A program made the translations under genes and the position numbers. From the NCBI GenBank assembly GCA_029465975.1, contig CM055728.1:7380721-7444720 (forward strand): a DNA stretch of 64,000 nt, written 5' to 3'. Under the pieces are notes generated by a model that was given only the letters and a program-made list of their open reading frames with translations, made no database searches and was not told the DNA's origin. Each line of letters begins with the position of its first letter. Position 1 is the stretch's first letter. This DNA is from Dallia pectoralis (Eukaryota > Chordata > Actinopteri > Esociformes > Umbridae). Below are positions 1 through 10,612 of the stretch, piece by piece.

Positions 1-1
1 T

Positions 2-1414
2 CGTTAGTGTAACACGACGACACGGAGCTCCCAACACGGGACCCTGGGTTAGGAACCAAGGCTTCCTCCACATGACCAGCGTGCGGAGACAACGCCGCGT
101 AACAGTGATCATGCGGAACTGGTTTCCCCTCGGGGAGAACCCCTTGGTTCTGAGCCACCACTGTAACGGTCTCATGAACAGCAGGCCGCAAGGAATAACG
201 TTGGACGCTGCTGCCAGCAGACCCAACAGTGTCTGAAACTGTTTCACAGTGAGTGACTGGCCTAGCCTCACCTGCTCGACGGCTGCAAGGATTGACGCCA
301 CACGTGCAGGAGACAGATGTGCCCGCATCGTGGTCGAATCCCAGACTACGCCCAGGAAAGTGGTCACCTGTACCGGCGACAGCACACTCTTCCCGGCATT
401 GAGCCTCAACCCCAGTTTGTTGATGTGAGCCAGAACGACATCTCGATGCCGAACCGCTAGATGCTCCGACGGAGCCAGAATCAACCAATCATCGATGTAA
501 TTGAGGATGCGTATGCCCTGGAGGCGCAACGGCGCCAGGGCAGCGTCTTTACATCTCGTGAACGTACGGGGAGAGAGTGCTAGGCCAAACGGAAGAACCC
601 GATACTGGTACGCTTCGCCCCCAAAAGCGAACCTCAGGAACTTCCTATGTTGTGGAAGGATGGAGATGTGGAAATAGGCGTCCTTCAGACCTATCGTGAC
701 AAACCAGTCCTCGGACCTGATCTGTGATACGATCTGTTTGAGAGTGAGCATTTTGAAGCTGAGTCTCCCGACCGTCTGATTCAACAGACGTAGGTCTAAA
801 ATAGGACGCCACCCCCCATCCTTCTTGGGAACAACGAAGTACCGGCTGTACCAGCCCGACTCCCTGCTGAGAGGAAGAACTCGTTCTATAGCCCCTTTTA
901 GCAGGAGAGTCTGTACCTCCTGCTCCCGTACCAGAGCCTGCTCTGGGCCCACCACTGTGGGCAGGACCCCATTGAAACGAGGCGGATGCGTCCTGAATTG
1001 GAAGGCATACCCGCTCTCGATTATCCGCAGGACCCACTGAGATATATTCGGCAGGGTCTTCCACTCTGCCAGAAAATCTACTAGGGGTACCAGCCTCTCG
1101 AGGCTGGCCTCTGGAGTAACAGGTACTGCAGACACAGTGCCCTGTAACAGCGCACTGGCAGGGAACAACTGGTTCGACAGTTCTGGGCCCCTCCTCGGAG
1201 GAGGCGAGCGCCCCTCGGGAAAACGCTCGCCTAGGCCACCCCGCTGAGGGCACCAGGAGAAGCTCAGTACTCCCCTGGTGGGGACCACCCCCAGCGGTTT
1301 GACCCCCCTGTCAGGGTCTCTTAGACAAAGCCTTCTTGGGTGTAGCGACAGGCCTCGGAACTGTCCTACCCCTCGAAGGCCCCGCCTGTGAGCGTCGCCC
1401 CCCGGCCCACTCAT
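2..1414 (-). CDS. DIRS-type reverse transcriptase (pol ORF), partial, C-terminus beyond window
   Basis: A continuous minus-strand frame is open from 1441 to the window edge, 480 codons without a stop; the first ATG in it is at 1414. Visible RT signatures, in order, are FVVPKKDGGWRPILDLR around 775-835, KFLRFAFGGEAYQYRVLPFG around 580-640, and the catalytic YIDDWLIL at 476-499, where the two Asp bind the metal ions. Downstream motifs FLGVVWDS and LLGLLAAASNVIPCGLL are also DIRS/Ty3-like connection-region motifs. The product would copy element RNA into DNA. The frame overlaps the end of the gag-like frame by a few bases, as in other DIRS elements. The frame is intact in the window although gag is broken, so the copy could be young or the pol could be helped in trans. 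The assignment to DIRS rather than Ty3/gypsy rests on the YIDDW form and the absence of an LTR or protease; the decisive recombinase domain is not visible. Confidence 0.85.
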   Translation of the reverse strand, partial: MSGPGGDAHRRGLRGVGQFRGLSLHPRRLCLRDPDRGVKPLGVVPTRGVLSFSWCPQRGGLGERFPEGRSPPPRRGPELSNQLFPASALLQGTVSAVPVTPEASLERLVPLVDFLAEWKTLPNISQWVLRIIESGYAFQFRTHPPRFNGVLPTVVGPEQALVREQEVQTLLLKGAIERVLPLSRESGWYSRYFVVPKKDGGWRPILDLRLLNQTVGRLSFKMLTLKQIVSQIRSEDWFVTIGLKDAYFHISILPQHRKFLRFAFGGEAYQYRVLPFGLALSPRTFTRCKDAALAPLRLQGIRILNYIDDWLILAPSEHLAVRHRDVVLAHINKLGLRLNAGKSVLSPVQVTTFLGVVWDSTTMRAHLSPARVASILAAVEQVRLGQSLTVKQFQTLLGLLAAASNVIPCGLLFMRPLQWWLRTKGFSPRGNQFRMITVTRRCLRTLVMWRKPWFLTQGPVLGAPCRRVTLT

Positions 1415-2698
1415 CGTGTGGGGGCGCCCGAGTAGCGACACTCACTCTCTGCTGCGCCCGGTGTGCCGTGCTCGGCGCCTGGCCGGGGCTGCCCCCGTCC
1501 GACAGCCCCCGCGACGCGGCTACGACGGGGGAGAAATTTCTGGAAGGCAGCCGCCTGCCTTCTCTCCTCCTGAAACCTCTCGACGACCGAGCCAATAGCA
1601 GGGCCAAAGAGGCCGTCGGGGGAAAGAGGCGCGTCCAGAAGGAAGGCTTTCTCCCTATCTCTCATATCAGAGAGGCTTAGCCAGAGATGCCTCTCCGTAG
1701 CCACCAAGGCTGCCATAGCACGGCCCACTGATTTGGCCGTCTCCTTAGTGGCACGAAGTGACAAATCCGCCGCCTGACGAAGTTCTCGAACATCATCAGG
1801 ACTTACAGTCTCCCCCTGAGCCCCGTCGCTAAGCAGCTCTGCCTGATATGCCTGTAGAATAGACATAGTATGCAGGCAGGAAGCTGCCTGACCCACCGCC
1901 GAATAAGCTTTGCCCACCAGCGCTGAAGTAGTCTTCAACGCCTTGGAGGGCAATGCCGGTGTCCTCAGAGACGATGCCGCGGGAGATAAATGGCTAGCCA
2001 GTATCTCCTCCGCGACCGGCATCGGTCCGTACACATGAACATTAGCCTCGGCAACATTAGAGTACATATGAGTCCGCGGATTAAACACCCGGGACGACAC
2101 CGGCTTATTCCAGGACCTCGACACCTCAGTGTGGAGGTCCGGGAAGAAAGGCAAACACCGGCGAGGAGGTAAGGGGGCAAGAATCATTCATTCAACTTAC
2201 TGGTTGAAGCAGACTCCTGCCTGTCAGCCGGCCATTCGATGTTGAGCTTCCCCACAGCTCGGGTGAGTACCTCCAGCAGCTCCTCGTTCGCGGGTGACTG
2301 AACCAACGGCTTCAACCAGTACTGGACGGCTGAGAAAAAGGTGCCTCCCCCAGGGCGGAAGAAACCCGCGCGGGTGCTTCCGGACCCCGAGCTGAGGCAC
2401 TGGCTCTAGCAGACGAAGACCGAGAAATTGCAGAAGCCGTCTCGGAACCGCATGCTAGATCCGCTTGCGAACCCCACGACGTCAGTAGGCGAACCGAGCC
2501 GCTTTCCTGAAAAAGCGCCAAGCGAGAGCGAAGTGTACGGATGGCGAGACGGTCGCAATGCTTACAGCTAGCCTCTTCCAAGGCTAGCTGGGCATGCTCC
2601 TCTCCCAAACAAACTACGCACAGAACATGTGTGTCCGGGCCCGTGAGAAAGCGGTTGCAGGGAGAAGCACACTGTCTGAAACGCCGCTCGGTTGCCAT
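1411..2698 (-). pseudogene. DIRS gag-like ORF1, frameshifted
   Basis: Three consecutive minus-strand frames carry what looks like one protein. The N-terminal part starts with ATG at 2698 and holds a Cys/His-rich segment (CASPCNRF, CVVCLGEEH, CKHC), then ends at a stop at 2312. A second frame carries the middle (for example FFSAVQYWLKPL near 2335-2300 and on to about 2190). A third frame (2187-1411) carries a C-terminal part with FFPDLHTEVSRSWNKP and a Ser/Ala-rich helical region. Fish DIRS ORF1 proteins have this order, and the region sits directly upstream of the RT frame. At least two frame changes therefore make it non-functional, unless one is a sequencing error. No function beyond RNA/particle binding, as known for the family, is claimed. 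Confidence 0.65.
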
Positions 2699-2699
2699 A

Positions 2700-2995
2700 A
2701 TCGCGGTGAGCTCTTGTACATAAATGCCAAGAAAATTTCTGAATTAACAACGTAATAGCAGAAACCCGCGAGGACTGTCACAACATGCACTTGCTGAAGC
2801 AACAAAAAACTGAAGGTGCCGGTAATTAGGGGTGCTTTTATGACTTCCTGGTCGCGCCGTCACCTGTCTGTGACGTTCCGTCACGCCATTGGACTGATTA
2901 CACATGTGCTTCATGACGCACTCACGCAGAGCGTTCCCATAGCGTTTTCACGCAGCTCGAAGTTCCCTGATAGGGAACCAGGGAGTCTATATACA
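2700..2995. repeat. Probable terminal region of the DIRS-like element
   Basis: CG-richer than the DNA to its right, with repeated TGACG/CGTCA-type words and an inverted motif (TTCCCTGATAGGGAA near 2963). It lies immediately upstream of the gag-like start. The matching terminal repeat on the other side lies outside the window, so the boundary is a judgement. Confidence 0.45.
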
Positions 2996-4656
2996 GACAT
3001 AACGAGCACAAATACCAACAGGTGTAAACAGTTACACAGGACAGAAAAGAAAAGGGCATTTCATAGAAGTGACCGGGTAGCAGGAAAATACAAAATGGAA
3101 ACGGGTAAAAGTGGCCGGGGAGCTGGAAAACAAAAGAAACAAAGGCCAGAACATACATACAGTACAGACATGAAACGTTACAATATATATATTTAACATA
3201 TTACAATGTAGGCTATCCGTTTACAATTACAGCAGTAATATGGGTGTCCCCCTAAGGAATTGCTTCTGAGAAAATGCTATATAATTGTCCCCCCCAAAGT
3301 TGATAACAGATTTTCGCCCTTGGCGTGCACTCATCTCTCCTATAAACAAGAAATGGCAGAAGGGAGCGAGTTAAATACCTTGTTCATTTCCTGGTTGCAA
3401 AAAAATATACAAAGGTAAGACAGTGTCTGTTCGAGTAAGTAAACGAGCAGCAAATGGTGTTTGGGATCGATTGTGTCGTCTAAATCCTATTGTGACATTT
3501 GTTCAGTAGAGAGCTGGTTTTAATGCTTTGCTGTAATTCAGTTAACTTCCACAAGGAGGGATCATATTTGTGATATGCCCTTTAATCATCTCTCTGCCAA
3601 ACCCTGAATTTACTGATTACTTAAATAGCTAAAGGAATCACGTGACAAACCAGTCATAACTCTGTTGGTTTGTAGTTTGTTTGATGCGGTTAACTGCAAA
3701 TGCCCAGTTTGGCACGACATGACTGTTACACCAAATAAAATAAATTTTGCATTTGAGCTGTTCCAGTCAACATCTCCATGACATCATCTACAACGATGAT
3801 CTGGTTGAAGCAGAGTTTGTGCATTATTTAACATTAAAACATATTTGGTGCAGATGTCCCAGTAGATGGCGGTTGTTTTTCTTCAACAATCAACACTAAT
3901 GAACGCGACAAGGAACATGCCGCAGTTCTGCAATTGCTGACACACTTCCTGTTTCAGTCAGCCTGTGAGCGGGGCCTTATCATTTTCCCATGCTGAGATT
4001 TCTTATGTCTTAATCCCTGGCCTTGGCATATTGAAGTAGATTGTCTTTCTAAAAGTAACTAGCCGTTGGAGACTGCATAGATAGCAGCTGCTTTTCCACC
4101 ACTTGGCAAGTTTTCAACAAACAATAAGTCTTGATGCTACTGGGGAGCGTTCAGACATTAGCCAGGGGCCGGAAGGGTTTATAGTACGATCATGTTGCTC
4201 ATGCGGCCGCTTGACTGTATTTATTCGAAGCGAAGGTATGAATGTGGGAACCGAAGAAAATGGTGTTTTTGCAGAAGCTCTTTCGCAGCAAGTCTCCTTT
4301 GGGTGATGCAGCAATAATGAGAGTAAGAAGAAGTGAATAGACATTGTTGAGGAGGTCCAGGGAGATGCCTGGCTAAAGAGGTCCAGCTGCAGAACTCGGC
4401 TATCCCAAATTACCCGCGTACTCTCTGCTCTTGGTTTGTGCGTTCGCGCTACGCCAGGGGGTATTACAGAGGGTGTAGTAGGGGATAATTATTCTGTTTA
4501 CTAATGACTTCCAGAAAGTCTGCAATGATGCCAGCGTTATGAGCACGGTGGAATCTCATAAGGCACTACATCAGATTTGCTGTTTCGCCCTGTAGACTGG
4601 AGAGGTGTGTCTAATTGCGTCGCAAGCATTTAAAAATTTGTGTAAAACGTGATGTG
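2996..4656. other. No gene recognised; non-coding DNA
   Basis: Ordinary AT-rich sequence with only short chance ORFs. A purine-rich stretch (3040-3160) follows the DIRS end. I see no splice-linked coding exon, RNA gene or clear repeat. Confidence 0.5.
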
Positions 4657-5018
4657 TGTCACTGGGTGCTGGACTCCGTGTGTGGTTCTAGTTTACACGT
4701 TCAGTTTGGGTCGTTTTATTACGCACACCAGTATCTGTTTTGTGATTTGGAGGTCTATTGAGTTTGCTCATTAGGTTTTCACCTTGTTTGACATTGTTTG
4801 ATCTTGGCGTTACGTTTCGTGTGTTCGAGGTGCGTGTGTGTTTGTTATACGTGTTTTGTTATATTTAGTAGTCGCTTCATGCAGACTCTTGTTTTCATTC
4901 AGTGTCTAGTTTTTCTGTTCGTTGCTACGTTTGTTTTCTGTTATGATAAATACCACAAAAGGTGACCCAGTCTCTTGCGTTTGGCTTTCCCTGCACTACA
5001 CCCAGGGATTACGTGACA
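4657..5018 (+). mobile_element. Possible solo LTR (weak)
   Basis: The segment begins TGTCACTGGG and ends ATTACGTGACA, that is TGTCA...TGACA inverted ends. It is T/G-rich with an ATAAATA polyadenylation-like signal about 70 bp before its end, followed by a CTTGCG...TTGGC stretch like the R/U5 of the better LTRs nearby. The flanking pentamers ATGTG and ACATG agree at only 3 of 5 positions, so a target duplication is not established. Confidence 0.35.
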
Positions 5019-6100
5019 ACATGTGCATGTTGTAGAAAGATAAGGGGGAACGTCACGGTTGGTTTATGGTTAATAAGTGGAACATGCATTGCATCATTCC
5101 AGTCACAAATGTGTCTTCGTTTATAATATTTGTCACAATCAGAGTTTTGTTAGCAACCCTTTGATAGCGACGTTGGCAGCGGTGACTGGGGAGGTTTGTT
5201 TCTCCAATTGTTCTAATTTTGACTTCACATTCAGCCTGAGCTACTTTAAATTATTCATTTAAAGTTATTATTAATAACTTCGATCAACTATAACTTAAAA
5301 AAACCTTGAAAATAAATAAACAAACAGGGACTTTTCTAACGTTGAAGCTAGAAAAATCTGACCAACATTCACATGTTCAGCTATCCAAGCAGAAAATGTT
5401 AGTTGCCGAGGAAGGATGATGGATGGAAATTGCGAGGCACCAATGCTTGATTTATTGTTGATGCAGAATTTCTGCAGGGTGCCGACCTCAGAGCAGAGCC
5501 CCTGAATAGAGTTCTGACCGCAGACGAGGCCTACATGTTAAACAGCATAATCAGCTTGGACCCGTTTTCAACTGTAAACAGAGCCCCGTTCTCCCCCTTA
5601 CTGGCACTAGTGTCAGGACTGATTACATCCACTGTCTGGAACAAACAATTAACTCCAACGAAGCCAATGAAATGGTGTTGATGACGAGCTGTAAAATAGT
5701 GTCATAGCGAAACTCTGAGTAATACACAACACAGATTCAGTGGCTCCTAAACCACAAACAAAAAGGCCCAGTGCAATTAAAAATGTTTGATGATGATAAT
5801 TCTATAAAAAAGTTAATTTTTACGAGCCGATAAAAAACGCTTCAAATGATTGCTTCTTCAGGTTGCATGGAACTGTTGTTCTACCTTGTGTTGTCTTCTG
5901 ATTGTTATCGACCAATGCAATTACATCTTGGTAACGGGTTGCGGTGAATCTATGGAACTATAGTCCTTCAGTAGGTCTTCCATTTTCATAATGGATGAAA
6001 ACATACTCTGCCTTAGATCCAAAGGTCTTGTATTTGATACCCGCCTATGCAGACTTTACTTTTTTGAAAATACTCTGGAAGGCGTTGTTATGAGAATATA
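5019..6100. other. No gene recognised
   Basis: Non-coding DNA with short chance ORFs only. No clear repeat or exon seen. Confidence 0.5.
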
Positions 6101-6805
6101 CACTACCCTTCAAAAATGTTAGGTCACTTAGAAATATCCTTGATTACCATGAAAACATACATGAAACATATGCAAAATTAAAAATATTGTGTCCTTCAAA
6201 GAACCCTCCTATTTCTAGTACTAGAAACTCGATGTATTTCTCTTTTTGCTCCGGTGTGCACTGGGGCCTCCCACTCCTCTTTTTTGTCTGGTTAGAGCCA
6301 GTTTGCACTATTCTTTGAAGGGAGTAACATACAGCAATGTACAAGCTATTCAGTTTATTGTCAATTTCTCGCATGGAATAGCCTAAAGTTTAACAAGGAA
6401 GTTCTTTGTTTCTGGAAGTTTTGAGCCTGTATAATCGTACCTGCAATTTCTTTAGCGCCAGATGCTCAGCTAGTCAAAAGATGGCCTGTTGTATTGTTTA
6501 TTTAATCAGCACTGCAGTTTTCAGCTGTGCGAACATAATTGCAAAGGGGTTTTCTAATGATCAATTAGCCTTTAAAAATGATACAGTTGGATTAGAAAAC
6601 ACTACGTGCCATTGGAACACAGAACCTATGCTTGCTAATAATGGGCCTCTGGACACCCGTGATGCTATTCTTTTAAAAAGCAGCCAGCTACAATAATCAT
6701 TTACAAAATTAACAATGTCTACTTTGTATTTCTGATCAATCTGATGTTATTTAATTAATGAACCAAAAACAGTGCTTATCTTTCGAAAAATACTAGGGAT
6801 AGTCT
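6101..6805 (-). mobile_element. Tc1-like DNA transposon, internally deleted
   Basis: After a TA at 6099-6100 the sequence starts CACTACCCTTCAAAAATG, a decayed form of a Tc1-family inverted repeat that is common in salmonid and pike genomes (CACTACCGTTCAAAAGTTTG in the family). A piece of the transposase N-terminus lies on the minus strand at about 6215-6374. The characteristic 5' leader of the same family follows to the right (for example GCACTGCAGTTTTCAGCTGT near 6509 and CTGATCAATCTGATGTTATT near 6734). At about 0.7 kb it is less than half of a full Tc1, so most of the transposase is deleted. The right inverted repeat has decayed beyond recognition. Confidence 0.75.
6215..6374 (-). pseudogene. 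Tc1 transposase N-terminal fragment
   Basis: Translates as MREIDNKLNSLYIAVCYSLQ followed by a GSNQTKKRSGRPQCT-like stretch. This matches the first helix-turn-helix region and the GRPR-type AT-hook that bind the inverted repeats in Tc1 transposases. The catalytic DDE domain is absent, so it cannot transpose itself. Confidence 0.75.
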
Positions 6806-6960
6806 GCAATGAAAATACATAGACATTTCAAAGAATATTAGTGTTTGTGATCATCAAAGTTGATATGTGAATTCGTAATGGTGAGCTGCCTAATATTTGG
6901 AATGATAATCAGGGCCGAACGGCACCTGTTGGATGCATGATGCTGACGGGGAGGCATCAA

Positions 6961-7346
6961 TGTCACGTATGGGTGAGCTGTGTTGTCACAGGGTGTGTAG
7001 GGGAGAGCACTCCTGTTTAATATGTTGATTAGGAGCACAGCTGTTTTGGGTTAGTGTTAATCAGTAGGTTATTTACGGTCCCTGGTTAGGCTCACGGGTG
7101 CTTGGTATTGATTTTCCGTTACGTTTCATGTCGATGGGTGTTTGGATTTTGTGTAGTCGTTACTGTTGACTGTAAAACTGTTATTTCGCTTTGTGTAAGA
7201 GTGCGTTTGTTTTACGTCACAGTGTTTTGTGTATAGTTTCCGGGACTGTGTTTTGTGTTTGTTATGGATATGAATAAACACCCAGAACTGTGATCTCTGG
7301 CTCTGCATCTTGCTCCCTCTACACTTTACCCTGCAAGTGCGTGATT
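6961..7346 (+). mobile_element. Solo LTR, family A
   Basis: Starts TGTCACGTATGGGTGAGCTG and ends GCAAGTGCGTGATT, a decayed form of the family end CGTGACA. A polyadenylation signal AATAAA is near 7273, followed by the conserved GGCTCTGCATCTTGCTCCCT. Flanks are ATCAA (6956-6960) and ATCCA (7347-7351), a 5-bp target duplication with one mismatch. The reverse complement aligns by eye to segments at 50005, 53630 and 63850. No internal retrotransposon sequence is attached. Confidence 0.7.
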
Positions 7347-7426
7347 ATCCAGGTCATACCTCCGAGTGTTGATTTGGTTTTTGTAAATTTCAGAACCAAA
7401 ATAATCTCTAATTTGTAATCAAAATG

Positions 7427-7940
7427 TGTCATGGTTCCCTCCCTCTGTCCCTCTCTATGCGGGAGTTGGCACTCCCCCGACCAGCAGAGAGAGGGAGTAA
7501 TCACAGACATTCTAGACACCTGAGTTTTTCCCACACCAGGGATTCAGGTTTTCATTAGTATCCCTATATAGTTCAGTGCTTGTCAGTTGTTTAGTGTTGG
7601 GACATTAATTCAAGGTATGTGGTGTTTAGGATTTTAGTTGGGCTGTTATGATTTAATGCAGGAATGTTTGCATGTTGCTTTGTTGTTTAGACCAAGTTAG
7701 AGTTGGTAATGTGAACATTCAGTTTTGTTGTTGTTGTGTTGGGTTTTATGTATACCGGGTTATTTGCACGTTCTGGTTTATGATCCTTGTGTATTAGTTT
7801 CCTGTCTGATTTTCTGTTTTGTTAATTCAAGTTCCCAGTTCTTGTGCCTGTCTTGCCTGTCCTGGATGAATAAAACCCATTGTTTGAAACAAGTTCTCTG
7901 CGCTTGTGTCCTCTGTCGGCTTGAGAGCCGAACCCTGACA
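7427..7940 (+). mobile_element. Solo LTR, family B, with perfect 5-bp target duplication
   Basis: A 514-bp unit begins TGTCATGGTTCC and ends GCCGAACCCTGACA, so TGTCA/TGACA ends are inverted. It is flanked by AAATG on both sides (7422-7426 and 7941-7945). Internal landmarks fit an LTR: a TATA-like CCTATATAG near 7562 and AATAAAACC near 7870, followed by CTCTGCGCTTGTGTCC. The lack of internal sequence means LTR-LTR recombination removed the body. The superfamily (Ty3-like suspected) cannot be fixed from an LTR alone. Confidence 0.85.
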
Positions 7941-8175
7941 AAATGAGTATTCTGTTGTAATTATTGATCAGGTTGAACCGGTCCAGATGAAACATGACGT
8001 AATACAATGAAATTAGAATACAAAGAAAGAGAAAGAGATGCTTGCAGAATTACGGGTCAACAATTACAAAACCAAAATACAAGGAAACAGGAAAATCAAT
8101 ATCAAAAGGAACAATCGATTAAATTACACTTTTTTTAATTAGATAAATGTGTATCCTGTGCTGCCCTGCCCGGTG

Positions 8176-10098
8176 TATTGGCCAGCACCTGGTACATACT
8201 TGGTCCAGTGTATTGGCCAGCACCTTGTACATACTTGGTCCAGTGTATTGGCCAGCACCTGGTACATACTTGGTCCAGTGTATTGGCCAGCACCTGGTAC
8301 ATACTTGGTCCAGTGTATTGGCCAGCACCTGGTACATACTTGGTCCAGTGTATTGGCCAGCACCTGGTACATATTTGGTCCAGTGTATTGGCCAGCACCT
8401 GGTACATATTTGGTCCAGTGTATTGGCCAGCACCTGGTACATACTTGGTCCAGTGTATTGGCCAGCACCTTGTACATATTTGGTCCAGTGTATTGGCCAG
8501 CACCTTGTACATACTTGGTCCAGTGTATTGGCCAGCACCTGGTACATACTTGGTCCAGTGTATTGGCCAGCACCTGGTACATACTTGGTCCAGTGTATTG
8601 GCCAGCACCTTGTACATACTTGGTCCAGTGTATTGGCCAGCACCTTGTACATACTTGGTCCAGTGTATTGGCCAGCACCTGGTACATACTTGGTCCAGTG
8701 TATTGGCCAGCACCTGGTACATATTTGGTCCAGTGTATTGGCCAGCACCTGGTACATATTTGGTCCAGTGTATTGGCCAGCACCTGGTACATACTTGGTC
8801 CAGTGTATTGGCCAGCACCTTGTACATATTTGGTCCAGTGTATTGGCCAGCACCTTGTACATACTTGGTCCAGTGTATTGGCCAGCACCTTGTACATACT
8901 TGGTCCAGTGTATTGGCCAGCACCTTGTACATACTTGGTCCAGTGTATTGGCCAGCACCTGGTACATACTTGGTCCAGTGTATTGGCCAGCACCTGGTAC
9001 ATACTTGGTCCAGTGTATTGGCCAGCACCTTGTACATACTTGGTCCAGTGTATTGGCCAGCACCTTGTACATACTTGGTCCAGTGTATTGGCCAGCACCT
9101 GGTACATACTTGGTCCAGTGTATTGGCCAGCACCTGGTACATACTTGGTCCAGTGTATTGGCCAGCACCTTGTACATACTTGGTCCAGTGTATTGGCCAG
9201 CACCTTGTACATACTTGGTCCAGTGTATTGGCCAGCACCTTGTACATATTTGGTCCAGTGTATTGGCCAGCACCTTGTACATACTTGGTCCAGTGTATTG
9301 GCCAGCACCTGGTACATACTTGGTCCAGTGTATTGGCCAGCACCTTGTACATACTTGGTCCAGTGTATTGGCCAGCACCTGGTACATACTTGGTCCAGTG
9401 TATTGGCCAGCACCTTGTACATACTTGGTCCAGTGTATTGGCCAGCACCTGGTACATACTTGGTCCAGTGTATTGGCCAGCACCTGCTACATACTTGGTC
9501 CAGTGTATTGGCCAGCACCTTGTACATACTTGGTCCAGCGTATTGGCCAGCACCTTGTACATACTTGGTCCAGCTTATTGGCCAGCACCTTGTACATACT
9601 TGGTCCAGTGTATTGGCCAGCACCTGGTACATACTTGGTCCAGTGTATTGGCCAGCACCTGGTACATACTTGGTCCAGTGTATTGGCCAGCACCTGGTAC
9701 ATACTTGGTCCAGTGTATTGGCCAGCACCTTGTACATACTTGGTCCAGTGTATTGGCCAGCACCTTGTACATACTTGGTCCAGTGTATTGGCCAGCACCT
9801 GGTACATACTTGGTCCAGTGTATTGGCCAGCACCTTGTACATATTTGGTCCAGTGTATTGGCCAGCACCTGGTACATACTTGGTCCAGTGTATTGGCCAG
9901 CACCTGGTACATACTTGGTCCAGTGTATTGGCCAGCACCTTGTACATACTTGGTCCAGTGTATTGGCCAGCACCTGGTACATACTTGGTCCAGTGTATTG
10001 GCCAGCACCTTGTACATACTTGGTCCAGTGTATTGGCCAGCACCTTGTACATACTTGGTCCAGTGTATTGGCCAGCACCTTGTACATACTTGGTCCAG
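8176..10098. repeat. 35-bp minisatellite, about 55 copies
   Basis: Uninterrupted direct repeats of a 35-bp unit: TATTGGCCAGCACCTGGTAC followed by ATACTTGGTCCAGTG. Two sites vary repeatedly: CCTGGTAC versus CCTTGTAC, and ATACTTGG versus ATATTTGG. Rare private changes (CTGCTAC, CAGCGT, CAGCTT) occur near 9485-9575. Because 35 is not a multiple of 3 and the unit has no stop trinucleotide on either strand, all six frames stay open for hundreds of codons. I do not treat these as genes. Confidence 0.97.
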
Positions 10099-10289
10099 GG
10101 GTCACATGTTCCTAATTGTTCTGATGGTTTAGCCTGTCCGGCTGTGCTCTCTGGCAGCTTGTACACATTGGTCTCTTGGTGCTGTTGAGCAGCTACATAA
10201 TTGTGAGCTTCGGTACCCTGGAGAGGTTCATTTGTCAGCAGTGGAACAGCGGGGAGGTTGATACCCTGCAGACTCCTGAGGCAGCAGGG

Positions 10290-10612
10290 ACTAGGGGGCC
10301 TGAGACAACAGGGACTGGGGGGGGCAGCAGGGAGTGGGGGGCAGCAGGGAGTGGGGGGCTGAGGCAGCAGGGAGTGGGGGGCAGCACGGAGTGGGGGGTG
10401 CTGAGGCAGCAGGGACTGGGGGGGGGCAGCAGGGACTGTGGTGTCTGGCTGGGGGACAGAGAGAGAAGAGGGCAGAGGGCTGGGCAGTGACAACAGGAAG
10501 GAGAGGGCAGAGGGCTGGGCATTAATACAGGAAAGAGAGGGCAGAGGGCTGGGCATTAATACAGGAAGGAGAGGGCAGAGGGCTGGGCATTAATACAGGA
10601 AGGTGAGGGTTG
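10290..10612. repeat. G-rich and 34-bp tandem repeats
   Basis: From 10290 to 10440 there are irregular repeats of GGCAGCAGGGAGTGGGGG type. From about 10465 to 10612 there are four copies of a 34-bp unit containing GAGGGCAGAGGGCTGGGC and, in three of them, ATTAATACAGGAA. Strong G/C strand asymmetry. Confidence 0.9.

Larger units (their letters stand above)
1..2995 (-). mobile_element. DIRS-like tyrosine-recombinase retrotransposon, partial (left part outside window)
   Basis: On the minus strand a gag-like region (2698 to 1411) is followed, with overlap, by a long pol frame (1414 to the window edge) whose reverse transcriptase is of the DIRS type. Overlapping frames and an RT without an upstream aspartic protease are typical of DIRS elements. 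The sequence right of the gag start (about 2700-2995) is CG-rich and contains short inverted motifs such as TTCCCTGATAGGGAA near 2963, resembling the terminal regions of fish DIRS elements. RNase H, methyltransferase-like and tyrosine recombinase domains would lie left of position 1. The exact right boundary is not defined by a visible repeat pair, so 2995 is approximate. Confidence 0.8.

Noticed and set aside
645..1253. 202-codon minus-strand frame within the DIRS region
   Set aside because: It is a shadow. The frame carrying RT motifs is the neighbouring one, open from 1441 to the left window edge.
1336..1680. 114-codon plus-strand frame
   Set aside because: Antisense to the gag/pol overlap of the DIRS element, GC-rich, with no domain.
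10235..10522. Proline/serine-rich minus-strand frame
   Set aside because: Antisense of G-rich tandem repeats.
8119..10556. Very long ORFs (454-805 codons) on both strands
   Set aside because: They are created by the stop-free 35-bp tandem repeat read in successive frames. All six frames are open and there is no start context, splice structure or non-repeat domain.
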